DNA from: Pseudomonadota bacterium
GTDB taxonomy: Bacteria > Pseudomonadota > Gammaproteobacteria > Burkholderiales > Usitatibacteraceae
Direction of reading: 5' to 3'
Assembly (NCBI GenBank): GCA_029781595.1
Contig: JAKOWJ010000137.1
Location: 1-36,134, forward strand
DNA: 36,134 nucleotides
Program-made: the position numbers and the translations under genes
The notes under the pieces: model-generated
Databases searched by the model: none
What the model was told of the DNA's origin: nothing
Seen by the model: only the letters and a program-made list of their open reading frames with translations
Part shown: piece by piece, positions 22,691 through 30,688 of the stretch
Position numbering within the stretch: the first letter of the stretch is position 1
How the letters are laid out: each line of letters opens with the position of its first letter

Positions 22691-22831
22691 CGGTCCCTCC
22701 CGGCACGCTGTGCTTCCACCGTGCCCGAATCCGCGTGCCGGCAGTTGATCCATGTCGAATACCCCCCAGCCAGTCGTGGCCGCGCGCCGCGCGGTGAGGC
22801 ACAGTGGATTCCTCAGGCGAAGGGGACGGCG

Positions 22832-24160
22832 ATGATCGAGATGCCCGGCGTGGTCGCGGACGTGGTGCGCTCCGTGGGGCTTTCCACGGCGATGAAGGCG
22901 GCGGGCGTGGTGACCGGGCTCATCCCCATCCCCCAGCCCGTGCTGCTGGTGGGGCCGGGCGCGAGCGCGCGCCTGGGCGAGGCGGTGGCCGGCTTCCGGC
23001 ACCGGCGCGTGATGGTGGTGACCGATGCGGCGGTGGCCGTGCGCGGCCTGGCGAAGCCCTTCCTGCGGGCCCTGGCCCGCGGCGGCACCGAGCACGTGCT
23101 CTTCGACGCCGTCACGGCGGATGCGCCCATCCCGGTGATCGAGCGCGGCGTGGCGCTCTTCCGCAAGCGCGCCTGCGACGCCATCGTGGCCATCGGCGGG
23201 GGCTCGCCCATGGACGCGGCCAAGGTCATCGCCTACGCGGCCGCCAACGGCAAGTCGCCGGCCGCGCTCGCCGGCTACTTCAAGGGGCTTCGCTCGCCCT
23301 GCCCGATCTACGCCGTGCCCACCACGGCCGGCACCGGCTCGGAAGTGACGGTGGCCGCGGTGATCTCGGACCCCGAGCGCGGGAAGAAGCTCGTGGTCGC
23401 CGACACGCGCCTGGTGCCCGCCATGGCCGCGCTCGATCCCGAATTGCATGCGGGCCTGCCGCCGGACGTGACCGCCGCCACCGGCATGGACGCGCTCACG
23501 CACGCGGTCGAGGCCTTCCTCGGCCAGTGGGCGAGCGAAGCTACCGACCGCCTGGCCCTGGCCGCCACGGGCCTGGTGTTCGCGCACCTGCGCACGGCGC
23601 AGCGCTCGCCCCGGAGCCTTGCCGCGCGCGAGCACATGGCCCTCGCGGCCACCTGGGCCGGCCTCGCCTTCACGCGCGCCAACGTGGGCTACGTGCACGC
23701 GCTGGCGCATCAGGTGGGCGCCCGCTACCACGTGCCGCACGGACTCGCCAACGCCATCCTGCTGCCGCACGTGCTGCGCGCGCTGGGCCCGGCCGTCTCG
23801 AAGCGGCTGGCGATCCTCGCCGTGCGCGCCGGGGCCGCGGCCGAGGGCGAGCGGCCTGCCACCGCCGCGCGCCGCTTCATCGAGGCCGTGGAGGCGCTGA
23901 ACCGCGACCTCGCGATCCCCACGGCGATGCCGGGGCTTCGCGAGGAGGACATCCCGGCCCTGGCGAAAGCCGCGTGCCACGAGGCCGACACCAGCTACCC
24001 GGTGCCGAAGTACCTCTCGCCGGCCGAGTGCGAGGCGATCCTGCGCCACGTGCTGCCGGCCAGGGCCGGCCCCGCGCGCAAGCGGCGGACCGCGGCCGCT
24101 TCGCACCGGGAGGCGAGACCGGCGACCCGCAGGCGCCCCGGGGCCGGGTCCGGCCGTTGA
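22832..24160 (+). CDS. Iron-type (group III) alcohol dehydrogenase
   Basis: A 442-residue enzyme from ATG 22832, divergent from the AAR-like gene across a 141-base gap. Group III alcohol dehydrogenases interconvert alcohols and aldehydes or ketones with NAD(P)H and a bound divalent metal. Visible motifs: AIGGGSPMDAAKVI (cofactor loop), PTTAGTGSEVTVAAVI, then the metal ligands Asp and His in GMDALTHAVEAF and two His in HALAHQVGARYHVPHGLANA. The last ~35 residues are Arg/Ala-rich and go beyond the normal family end; they are probably a disordered tail. With the AAR-like neighbour, a role in reducing long-chain aldehydes or detoxifying aldehydes is plausible, but the substrate is not determined. 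Confidence 0.9.
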   Translation: MIEMPGVVADVVRSVGLSTAMKAAGVVTGLIPIPQPVLLVGPGASARLGEAVAGFRHRRVMVVTDAAVAVRGLAKPFLRALARGGTEHVLFDAVTADAPIPVIERGVALFRKRACDAIVAIGGGSPMDAAKVIAYAAANGKSPAALAGYFKGLRSPCPIYAVPTTAGTGSEVTVAAVISDPERGKKLVVADTRLVPAMAALDPELHAGLPPDVTAATGMDALTHAVEAFLGQWASEATDRLALAATGLVFAHLRTAQRSPRSLAAREHMALAATWAGLAFTRANVGYVHALAHQVGARYHVPHGLANAILLPHVLRALGPAVSKRLAILAVRAGAAAEGERPATAARRFIEAVEALNRDLAIPTAMPGLREEDIPALAKAACHEADTSYPVPKYLSPAECEAILRHVLPARAGPARKRRTAAASHREARPATRRRPGAGSGR

Positions 24161-24204
24161 CGGAAGTTGATGCTCGCCCACATCGTCGCGAGCAGAATGG
24201 GCCG

Positions 24205-25032
24205 ATGCCGCCGCACGACCCGCCCGACCCGCTCCGCCGCCACCACGTCCAGGTGTCGGGCAACCCCGATTCGGACCGGACCATCGTCTTCACGCACGGC
24301 TTCGGCACCGACCAGCGCGCCTGGGACCTCGTGGCGCCCGCCTTCGCCGGCGATTTCCGCCTCGTGCGCTACGACACCGCGGGCGCGGGACGCTCGGACC
24401 CGGCGGCGTTCGTCCAGAGCCGCTACCTGAAGCTCCCGGCCTACGCCCGCGACCTCGTGGCGATCGGCCACGCGCTGGACCTGCGCGGCGCCATCGCGGT
24501 CGGGCACTCGGTGGGCGCCATGATCAGCCTGCTGGCCTCGATCGAGGCGCCGGGGCTCTTCTCGCGCGCAGTGCTCATCGGCGCCTCGCCCCGCTACCTC
24601 GACGACGAGGGCTATCGCGGCGGCTTCGGCAAGGCGGATCTCGACGAGATCTACCGCCACATCATGGGCAACTACCCCGGCTGGGTGGAGGCGTTCGCGC
24701 CGGCGGCCATGGGCAACCCCGGGCGGCCGGAGCTCGCCGCGCACTTCGCCTCCACGCTCAAGGCCGTGCCGGCCTCCCACGCCCTCACCATCGCCGCGGC
24801 GATCTTCCAGTCGGACCACCGCGCCGACCTCGCCAGGGTGGACATCCCCACGCTGGTACTGCAGTCGCACGGCGACATCGCGGTGCCGGAAGAGGTGGCG
24901 CACTACCTGCACGCGAACCTGCGCGGCAGCCGCCTCGCGTTCGTCGACGCCGAGGGTCACCTGCCGCACCTGAGCGCCCCGGCCGAGGTCGTCGCGGCGA
25001 TGGACGGCTTCGTCAGGGACGGCGGGCGATGA
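24205..25032 (+). CDS. RsbQ/KAI2-like alpha/beta hydrolase
   Basis: A 275-residue alpha/beta hydrolase with the marks of the RsbQ/KAI2/D14 branch: VFTHGFGTDQRAW, nucleophile Ser102 (VGHSVGAM), the cap segment GASPRYLDDEGYRGGF, Asp224 in QSHGDIAVP and His252 in EGHLPHLSAP. In Bacillus RsbQ works with the PAS-phosphatase RsbP to sense energy stress; in plants the same fold hydrolyses strigolactone or karrikin-derived signals and acts as the receptor. The gene is followed, beyond one oppositely oriented methyltransferase gene, by a large PAS sensor kinase (25823-28891), which makes a sensory role attractive. Plain hydrolysis of an unknown ester is the alternative. The ATG at 24205 is chosen as the only start that leaves the first beta strand intact; it overlaps the methyltransferase gene by 20 bases at its 3' end. 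Confidence 0.87.
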   Translation: MPPHDPPDPLRRHHVQVSGNPDSDRTIVFTHGFGTDQRAWDLVAPAFAGDFRLVRYDTAGAGRSDPAAFVQSRYLKLPAYARDLVAIGHALDLRGAIAVGHSVGAMISLLASIEAPGLFSRAVLIGASPRYLDDEGYRGGFGKADLDEIYRHIMGNYPGWVEAFAPAAMGNPGRPELAAHFASTLKAVPASHALTIAAAIFQSDHRADLARVDIPTLVLQSHGDIAVPEEVAHYLHANLRGSRLAFVDAEGHLPHLSAPAEVVAAMDGFVRDGGR

Positions 25033-25660
25033 GGCCCACCAGGGCCGAGCGGCCGCAGTGCCCGCGGCCCTCGGCAAGCTCGTCGTCGTACTCGCGCAGC
25101 TCCAGGACCTCCATCCCCGCGAACGCCTCGCGCAGCAGCGAGGCCGTGTACAGGTGCGAGGCGATGGGCGGGCCGCCCGTGCGGTAGTCGAGCTGGCGCA
25201 CCGTGTAGCCCTGGAGGAACAGCAGCCCCCCGGGCTTGAGCGCGCGGCGCATGTTCGCGAAGAGGCGATCGCGCATCGGCGGGTCGGCGAACTGCACGAA
25301 GATCGCCACCACGGCGTCGTAGGTCGAGACCGGCCACGGGTACGCATCGCAGTCGCTCACGGCGTACTCCACCGAGACCCCGCGCTGCACCGCGAGCCTG
25401 CGCGCCTTGTCCACGCCTGCCGGGGCGATGTCGAAGGCGTCCACCACGAGCCCGCGCCCGGCGAGCCACACGGAGTTGCGCCCCTCGCCGTCGGCCACGC
25501 ACAGCACGTGCTGCCCAGGGTGCAGCAGCGACTCGTGCGAGCGCAGCCAGGCGTTGGGCTCGAGCCCGAAGTGGAAGCCCTCGCCCTCGAATCGGCGGTT
25601 CCAGGTGCCGGCGGGGTCGGAGAACGCGGGCGGGTCGGCGGAAGAGGGGGCGGTGGGCAT
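25013..25660 (-). CDS. SAM-dependent methyltransferase (TehB/thiopurine-type class I fold)
   Basis: A 215-residue class I methyltransferase from ATG 25660. It opens with TWNRRFEGEGFHFGLEPNAWL, typical of TehB/SmtA-like enzymes (W..R(Y/F)....Y.(Y/F)G..PN..L). The SAM-binding loop is VLCVADGEGRNSVWLA, the acidic residue for ribose is in VVDAFDIAP, and YDAVVAIFVQF is motif IV. The final strands read LFLQGYTVRQLDY. Relatives methylate small or toxic molecules (tellurite, thiols, halides); the substrate here is unknown. It converges on the RsbQ-like gene with a 20-base overlap and is divergent from the sensor kinase gene. Confidence 0.83.
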   Translation of the reverse strand: MPTAPSSADPPAFSDPAGTWNRRFEGEGFHFGLEPNAWLRSHESLLHPGQHVLCVADGEGRNSVWLAGRGLVVDAFDIAPAGVDKARRLAVQRGVSVEYAVSDCDAYPWPVSTYDAVVAIFVQFADPPMRDRLFANMRRALKPGGLLFLQGYTVRQLDYRTGGPPIASHLYTASLLREAFAGMEVLELREYDDELAEGRGHCGRSALVGLIARRP

Positions 25661-25764
25661 GGTCGGCTTGGAAGGCAGCCGGGTCGCCGGCCGAGGGGCG
25701 ATGGTGCCACGGGAATCGCCCGCGCGCGAAGCGTCCGCCGCCGCGGCCGGAAGGTGCGCGGGGC

Positions 25765-25770
25765 TATAAT
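25765..25770 (+). promoter_or_regulatory. Consensus -10 element for the first sensor kinase
   Basis: A perfect TATAAT sits in a very GC-rich gap, 52 bases before the kinase ATG (25823). It is the strongest sigma-70 -10 match in the window. No clear -35 box is seen 16-18 bases upstream, so an activator may be needed. Confidence 0.55.
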
Positions 25771-25822
25771 CCGGCATCTGCTGGCCCCTTCGCCCCTTCG
25801 CCGCTTCGACGCGGGAGATGGC

Positions 25823-28800
25823 ATGAACGCTCCCAGAGAACCGACCGGCATCCCGTCCCCGACCGTCCGCCTGGCCCCCGTGCTGATCGCGCTGGCCTAC
25901 GTCGCGCTCGGCAAGCTCTCGCTGCTGCTGGCGCTGCCGGAGGGCTACGCCACGCCCGTCTTCCCCGCGGCGGGACTGGCGATCATGGCGGCCTACTTCC
26001 TCGGCCCGCGGGCGTTGCCGGGCATCTTCGCGGGCGCGGCGGTCGTGAACTTCGCCCCCACGCTCTCGCTCGACCTGCCGGCCTCGGGCGCCGCGTGGGC
26101 CATGGCCGCGGTGGCAGGCACGTCTTCCATGCTGCAGGCGGCGGCTGGGGGCTGGGCGCTGCGCCGGGCGCTGGGCCTGCACGCCTCGCTGGACCGTCCG
26201 CGCGAGATCGCCCGCGCCTACCTGCTGCTGCCGCTCGTGTGCCTGGTGTCGGCGAGCCTCGCCGTCCCGGGCCTCGTGGCGCTGGGCCTGGTGGACGCCT
26301 CGGGATTCGGCTCGCAGTGGTTCGCGTGGTGGACGGGCGACACCTTCGGGGCCGTGCTCGCGCTGCCGGTGGCCTTCGTGATCGCCGGTCGCCCGCGCGA
26401 GGCGTGGCGGGGCCGCGCCCGCACGGTGGCGCTGCCGATGGCGCTCGCCCTCGCCCTCTTCTCGTCCGTCTTCCTCTTCGTGAGCGCGCGCGAGACGGAA
26501 GACTGGCTGCGCGACTTCCGGCTGCACTCGGACCAGCTCGCGACGAACCTGCAGTCGCGGCTCGCGGAGCAGGAGTTCGTCGTGCGCGAGACGGAGGCCT
26601 TCCTCACGCACAACCCGGAGCGCACCATCTCGCGGGAGGAGTTCCGGCGTTACGCCACGCGCATCCTCGACGACTTCCCGATGGTGCAGGCCGTGGAGTG
26701 GGCACCGCAGGTCCCCATGTGGGACCGCACGGCGTTCGAGGCGCGGCAGGCGCGCGACGTGCCGGGCTTCGAGATCCGCGAGCCCGACGGCGCGGGCGGC
26801 CTCCGCCGCGCGGGCGCACGCGCCGAGTACTACCCTGTCACGCTCGTCGAGCCCCTCGCGGCCAACGCGCCCGCGCTGGGGCTGGACCTCGGCTCGACGC
26901 CGCCGCGCCGCCGGGCGGTGGAAATGGCGCTGGGCTCCCGGCAAGTGGTCGCCACGGCCCCCATCCACCTCGTGCAGGAGCACGGCGGCCAGCAGGGCGT
27001 GCTCGCCATGATGCGCGTGGGCAACGGCCCGCAGTCGCCCGGCGTGGTGCTCATCGTGCTGCGCATGGGCGACTTCGTGCGCAAGGCGCAGGCGCGCGAG
27101 GCGGCGCCGCTCGTGCTGCGCCTGGTGGACACCGAGGACGGCATCCCGCTGGTCGACGGCCCCGCGGAAAGCGCGAAGGGCCCCGTGTTCCACCGCACCC
27201 TCGACTTCGGCGGCCGCCACTACCGGCTCGAGACCGAGCCCGCGCCCGCCTACCGCGAGGTGCGGCAGACCTGGCGCAGCGTGACCGTGATCGCCTTCGG
27301 CGTCGTCGGCACGGCGCTGCTGGGCGCCTTCCTCCTGCTGGGCACCGGCTACACCGCGCGCGTGGAGCGCTCGGTGCGGGAGGCCACCGGGGCCCTGCGG
27401 CGCGAGGTGGAGAAGAACCGGCTCTTCCTGCGCAGCGCGAGCGACGGCGTGCACCTGCTCGATGCGGCCGGCCGCGTGCGCGAGGCGAGCGACGCCTTCT
27501 GCCGCATGCTCGGCTACTCCCGCGAGGAAGCGATCGGCATGGACGTGGCGGCGTGGGACGCGCACTTCACGCCCGAGGAGCTCAAGCGCCGGCTGGCGAC
27601 GCTCCTTCGCACGCGCGAGGCCTCGACCTTCGAGACGCGGCACCGCCGCAAGGACGGCACCGAGTTCGAGGTGGAGGTGGCCACCTACACCCTGGAGGTG
27701 GACGGCGAGCCCATGGTGTACTGCGCGGCGCGCGACATCAGCGGGCGCCTTCGCCTGGAGCGCGAGCAGCGCGCCTCCGAGGAGGTGCTGCGGGGCCTGT
27801 ACGACCTCTCGCCGCTGGGCATCGCGCTCACGGACATGGAGGGCCGCTACCTGGAGTTCAACGAGGCCTTCCGGCAGATCTGCGGGCGCGGCGCCGCGGA
27901 GCTTCGCGCCCTCGACTACTGGGCGCTCACGCCGAAGGACTATGCCGCGCAGGAGCAGGCGCAGCTCGACGCGCTCGCGCGCACCGGTCGCTACGGCCCC
28001 TACGAGAAGGAGTACGTGCGCGGCGACGGCTCGCGGGTGCCCGTCCGCCTCATGGGCATGCTCGTCACCGACGCCGACGGCCGCAAGCGCATCTGGTCCA
28101 TCGTGGAGGACATCTCGGAGAGCCGGCGCACGGCGCGCGAGCTGGAGACCTACCGCGGCCACCTGGAGGAGCTGGTGGCCCAGCGCACCGCGGAGCTGGA
28201 GAAGGCCGTGGCCGAGCTCGAGTCCTTCTCCTACTCCGTCTCGCACGACCTCAAGGCGCCGCTGCGCGCCATCGACGGCGCGGTGGGCATCCTGCGCGCC
28301 GACCACGGCGACCAGCTGCCCATCGTGGCGCACGCCTACCTGGAGCGCGTCTCGCGCAACGCCCGGCAGATGGGCGAGCTCATCGAGGCGCTTCTCGAGT
28401 TCGCCTTCCTGTCGCGCCGCGAGCTGGACCGCCAGCCGCTGCGCCCCGAGCAGCTCGTGCGCTCCGTGCTGCGCGACCACGAGGAGGAGATCCGCGCCCG
28501 CGACGTGGCCGTGACGGTGCAGGCGCTGCCGCCCTGCCGGGCCGACGCGGCGCTGCTGCGCCAGGTGTTCGAGAACCTCGTGTCCAACGCGCTCAAGTAC
28601 ACGGCCGACGCCGCCTCGCCCGCCGTGCGCATCGGCGCGATGCAGGAGGGCGGCGTGACGACCTACTTCGTGGGCGACAACGGCGTGGGCTTCGACATGG
28701 CATACGCCGACAAACTCTTCGGCGTGTTCCAGCGCCTGCACGCCTCCACCCAGTTCGAGGGCACGGGGATCGGCCTCGCGCTCGTGCGGCGCATCGTCGA

Positions 28801-28891
28801 GCGCCACGGCGGACGCGTGTGGGCCGAAGCCTCGCCCGGACAGGGCGCCACGTTCTACTTCACGCTGGAACAGGCCGCCGGCCAGGCCTGA
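25823..28891 (+). CDS. Membrane sensor histidine kinase: MASE1-CHASE-PAS-PAS-HisKA-HATPase
   Basis: A 1022-residue protein from ATG 25823, with GGGAGA (25812-25817) upstream. Residues ~15-215 form a multi-helix membrane domain like MASE1 (ATPVFPAAGLAIMAAYFLGPRA is characteristic). Residues ~220-485 look like a periplasmic CHASE domain (FLTHNPERTISREEFRRY, AVEWAPQVP, PVTLVEPLAAN), closed by a helix at about 486-508. Two PAS domains follow (about 530-645 and 655-770), then a coiled coil with LEELVAQRTAELEKAVAEL. The phosphoacceptor is His808 in SVSHDLKAPLR. The ATPase has NLVSNALKYT, DNGVGFD and GTGIGLALV boxes. CHASE domains bind small extracellular molecules, MASE1 is also sensory, so it may integrate an outside ligand with an internal signal. 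There is no receiver domain and no response-regulator gene in the window. Its 3' end meets the second kinase 15 bases away, tail to tail. Confidence 0.92.
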   Translation: MNAPREPTGIPSPTVRLAPVLIALAYVALGKLSLLLALPEGYATPVFPAAGLAIMAAYFLGPRALPGIFAGAAVVNFAPTLSLDLPASGAAWAMAAVAGTSSMLQAAAGGWALRRALGLHASLDRPREIARAYLLLPLVCLVSASLAVPGLVALGLVDASGFGSQWFAWWTGDTFGAVLALPVAFVIAGRPREAWRGRARTVALPMALALALFSSVFLFVSARETEDWLRDFRLHSDQLATNLQSRLAEQEFVVRETEAFLTHNPERTISREEFRRYATRILDDFPMVQAVEWAPQVPMWDRTAFEARQARDVPGFEIREPDGAGGLRRAGARAEYYPVTLVEPLAANAPALGLDLGSTPPRRRAVEMALGSRQVVATAPIHLVQEHGGQQGVLAMMRVGNGPQSPGVVLIVLRMGDFVRKAQAREAAPLVLRLVDTEDGIPLVDGPAESAKGPVFHRTLDFGGRHYRLETEPAPAYREVRQTWRSVTVIAFGVVGTALLGAFLLLGTGYTARVERSVREATGALRREVEKNRLFLRSASDGVHLLDAAGRVREASDAFCRMLGYSREEAIGMDVAAWDAHFTPEELKRRLATLLRTREASTFETRHRRKDGTEFEVEVATYTLEVDGEPMVYCAARDISGRLRLEREQRASEEVLRGLYDLSPLGIALTDMEGRYLEFNEAFRQICGRGAAELRALDYWALTPKDYAAQEQAQLDALARTGRYGPYEKEYVRGDGSRVPVRLMGMLVTDADGRKRIWSIVEDISESRRTARELETYRGHLEELVAQRTAELEKAVAELESFSYSVSHDLKAPLRAIDGAVGILRADHGDQLPIVAHAYLERVSRNARQMGELIEALLEFAFLSRRELDRQPLRPEQLVRSVLRDHEEEIRARDVAVTVQALPPCRADAALLRQVFENLVSNALKYTADAASPAVRIGAMQEGGVTTYFVGDNGVGFDMAYADKLFGVFQRLHASTQFEGTGIGLALVRRIVERHGGRVWAEASPGQGATFYFTLEQAAGQA
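28675..28741 (+). repeat. Inverted repeat arm in kinase 1 (matches 29051-29117)
   Basis: A 67-base stretch coding for the DNGVGFDMAYA...LFGVFQRLH region. It matches the reverse complement of 29051-29117 with only five or so mismatches, all clustered in the middle; the outer 27 bases on each side are perfect. Similarity continues more weakly towards the gene ends. Confidence 0.8.
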
Positions 28892-28906
28892 GGACCTGCC
28901 GCGGCC

Positions 28907-30442
28907 TCACGGGCCCGCAAGCGGCAGGGCGAAGGAAAAGGTCGCACCCTCTCCCGGCCGGCCTTCCGCCCAGGCGCGCCCGCCGTGGCGCTCCACGATG
29001 CGCTTGACGAGCGCGAGCCCGATGCCGGTGCCCGGGAACTCCTCGGCGGAGTGCAGGCGCTGGAACACGCCGAAGAGCTTCGCCGCGTACGCCATGTCGA
29101 AGCCCACGCCGTTGTCGCGGACCTCGAAGACGGCCTCGCCGCCTTCCACGCGCGAGGCGACGGCGATGCGCGGCCTCTCGCGCCCGGCCGAGAACTTGCG
29201 CGCGTTGGCGAGCAGGTGCCGCCAGGCCAGCTCCAGCAGCCGCGGGTCGCCCGTCACGCCGGCGAGCTCGCCCACCTCCAGGACGCCGTCGCCGATCTCC
29301 AGGTCCATGGCGGCCTTGCGCACGAGCGCGGCCATGTCGACGCGCGCGAATTGCAGGTCGAGGCGCCCCACCCGCGAGAACTCGAGCAGGCCGTCCACCA
29401 GCAGCGCCATGGACAGGCCGCTCTCCTCGATGCATCCGAGCATGCGCAGCCCCTCGGCGTCCAGTCCTTGCGCGTGCTCGTGCCTCAGGATCCAGGCATA
29501 GCCGTCGATCGCGCGCAGCGGCGCGCGCAGGTCGTGCGAGATGGAGTAGGTGAACGACTCCATCTCGCGAAGCGCCGCCGCCAGCTCGGCCGTGCGGGCC
29601 GCCACGCGGTCCTCCAGCGAATCGTTGAGGCGGCGGATGGCTTCCTCCGCGCGCAGGCGCTCGGAGATGTCGCGCACGAATCCCTGCCACCGGCCGTCGG
29701 GCAGGATCTTGGCACTCACCTCCACGGGCACCCACGCCCCGTCCGCGCGCCGCAACCGCCACTCGGCCACCTGCGTCCCGCCCGCGAGCAGCGCCTCGCG
29801 GGCACGCCACAGGCGCGCCTCGTCCTCCGGGGGGATGAAGTCCACGATGCGGCGGCCGACGATGTCGCCCGGCCCGCACCCCAGCAGGCGCGCGCCGGCG
29901 GCATTGACCTCGGTGTAGCGGCCCTCGAGGTCGGCGATGAAGATGCCCTCGGCGGCCTGGTCGAAGAGCGCGCGCGAGTGGGCGTCGCTCGTGCGCCACG
30001 CGACCGCCAGGTGCCGCGAGTGCACCACGAGCCAGGCGCCGAAGATGGACACCATCCCGAAGAGCACCATGCGCAGGCCCATCGCGTACGGGGGCAGCAG
30101 CGGCCCGCCCTCCAGCAGCACCAGCCGCGCCTGCACGACCGCGAGCGAGAGCGCCACGTAGGCGATGGCCGGCCCCAGGCCCGCGAGCCACGCGACGAAG
30201 AACGCCGCCGGGTAGAACAGCATGAAGGCCGGGTTCTGCAGCGAGGGCGTGGCCACGTATTCCACCGCGCCGCTGGCGAGCGCGACGAGGAGCGCGAACC
30301 CGTACCGCGAAGGCGCGCTGCCCAGGAGCCGGTGGGCGAAGGTGTCGAAGCGCGAAAAGAGATCCCTCGAGTCCGGCGTCTCGACTCGGGCACTGCGGTT
30401 CGCCGACGCCGGCACCACGGCCCACCTCGCACGAAACGGCAC
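28907..30442 (-). CDS. Membrane PAS histidine kinase (DUF4118-like sensor)
   Basis: A 511-residue kinase starting at GTG 30442 with AAGGG upstream on its strand; the exact start is uncertain because no ATG precedes the membrane part. Residues ~45-145 hold four hydrophobic helices, and FMLFYPAAFFVAWLAGLGP resembles the DUF4118 (KdpD-type) membrane domain. One PAS domain (about 155-262) contains FDQAAEGIFIADLEGRYTEVN and a following PAC segment, FVRDISERLRAE. A coiled coil leads to the H-box with His303 (SISHDLRAPLR). The ATPase boxes are LLANARKFS, DNGVGFD and GTGIGLALV. The kinase core is closely related to that of the convergent kinase. No receiver domain or partner regulator is nearby. An FNR-type palindrome lies about 125 bases upstream. 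Confidence 0.9.
   Translation of the reverse strand: MPFRARWAVVPASANRSARVETPDSRDLFSRFDTFAHRLLGSAPSRYGFALLVALASGAVEYVATPSLQNPAFMLFYPAAFFVAWLAGLGPAIAYVALSLAVVQARLVLLEGGPLLPPYAMGLRMVLFGMVSIFGAWLVVHSRHLAVAWRTSDAHSRALFDQAAEGIFIADLEGRYTEVNAAGARLLGCGPGDIVGRRIVDFIPPEDEARLWRAREALLAGGTQVAEWRLRRADGAWVPVEVSAKILPDGRWQGFVRDISERLRAEEAIRRLNDSLEDRVAARTAELAAALREMESFTYSISHDLRAPLRAIDGYAWILRHEHAQGLDAEGLRMLGCIEESGLSMALLVDGLLEFSRVGRLDLQFARVDMAALVRKAAMDLEIGDGVLEVGELAGVTGDPRLLELAWRHLLANARKFSAGRERPRIAVASRVEGGEAVFEVRDNGVGFDMAYAAKLFGVFQRLHSAEEFPGTGIGLALVKRIVERHGGRAWAEGRPGEGATFSFALPLAGP
29051..29117 (-). repeat. Inverted repeat arm in kinase 2 (matches 28675-28741)
   Basis: The partner arm of the kinase-domain inverted repeat, read on the minus strand as the same DNGVGFDMAYA...LFGVFQRLH coding segment. 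The arms are separated by about 309 bases. Codon choice is identical at most positions, more than protein conservation alone requires. Confidence 0.8.
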
Positions 30443-30561
30443 GGCACCCTTCGGAGCCGGCCTGGACTTCCTCCCGGGAAGGTCCCCCCGGCCCGTCGAA
30501 CCGATACCCCCGTCCGCGGGCCGGGCCCGCTTCCAGCATCACCTTCCATGATGCCGCCCGG

Positions 30562-30575
30562 TTGACCTGCGTCAA
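30562..30575. promoter_or_regulatory. FNR/CRP-family operator candidate upstream of kinase 2
   Basis: TTGACCTGCGTCAA is a perfect TTGAC-N4-GTCAA palindrome, within GTTGAC...GTCAAC. It uses the same half-sites as the box at 8223-8236. At -41.5 it would place a start site near 30527, some 85 bases before the GTG at 30442; GATGCT (30540-30535, minus strand) is a possible -10. Confidence 0.55.
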
Positions 30576-30688
30576 CGGGCTGCGCGGGGTGCCTTTCCAG
30601 CCGCGCCGTCGTCCCAGGGCGTCCCGGAGAGCCCCGACCCGCGGCGCGCGGGCGAGCAGCGCCTCGCCAGCGTGCTCATGCGCGAGCC

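Noticed and set aside
22702-22725. GGCACG...CGTGCC inverted repeat in the AAR/ADH divergent region as an operator
   Set aside because: Six-base GC-rich arms with a 12-base spacer are expected by chance here, and no regulator gene lies nearby.
20618-24160. Alkane biosynthesis cluster
   Set aside because: No aldehyde-deformylating oxygenase is present and the AAR catalytic cysteine is not conserved.
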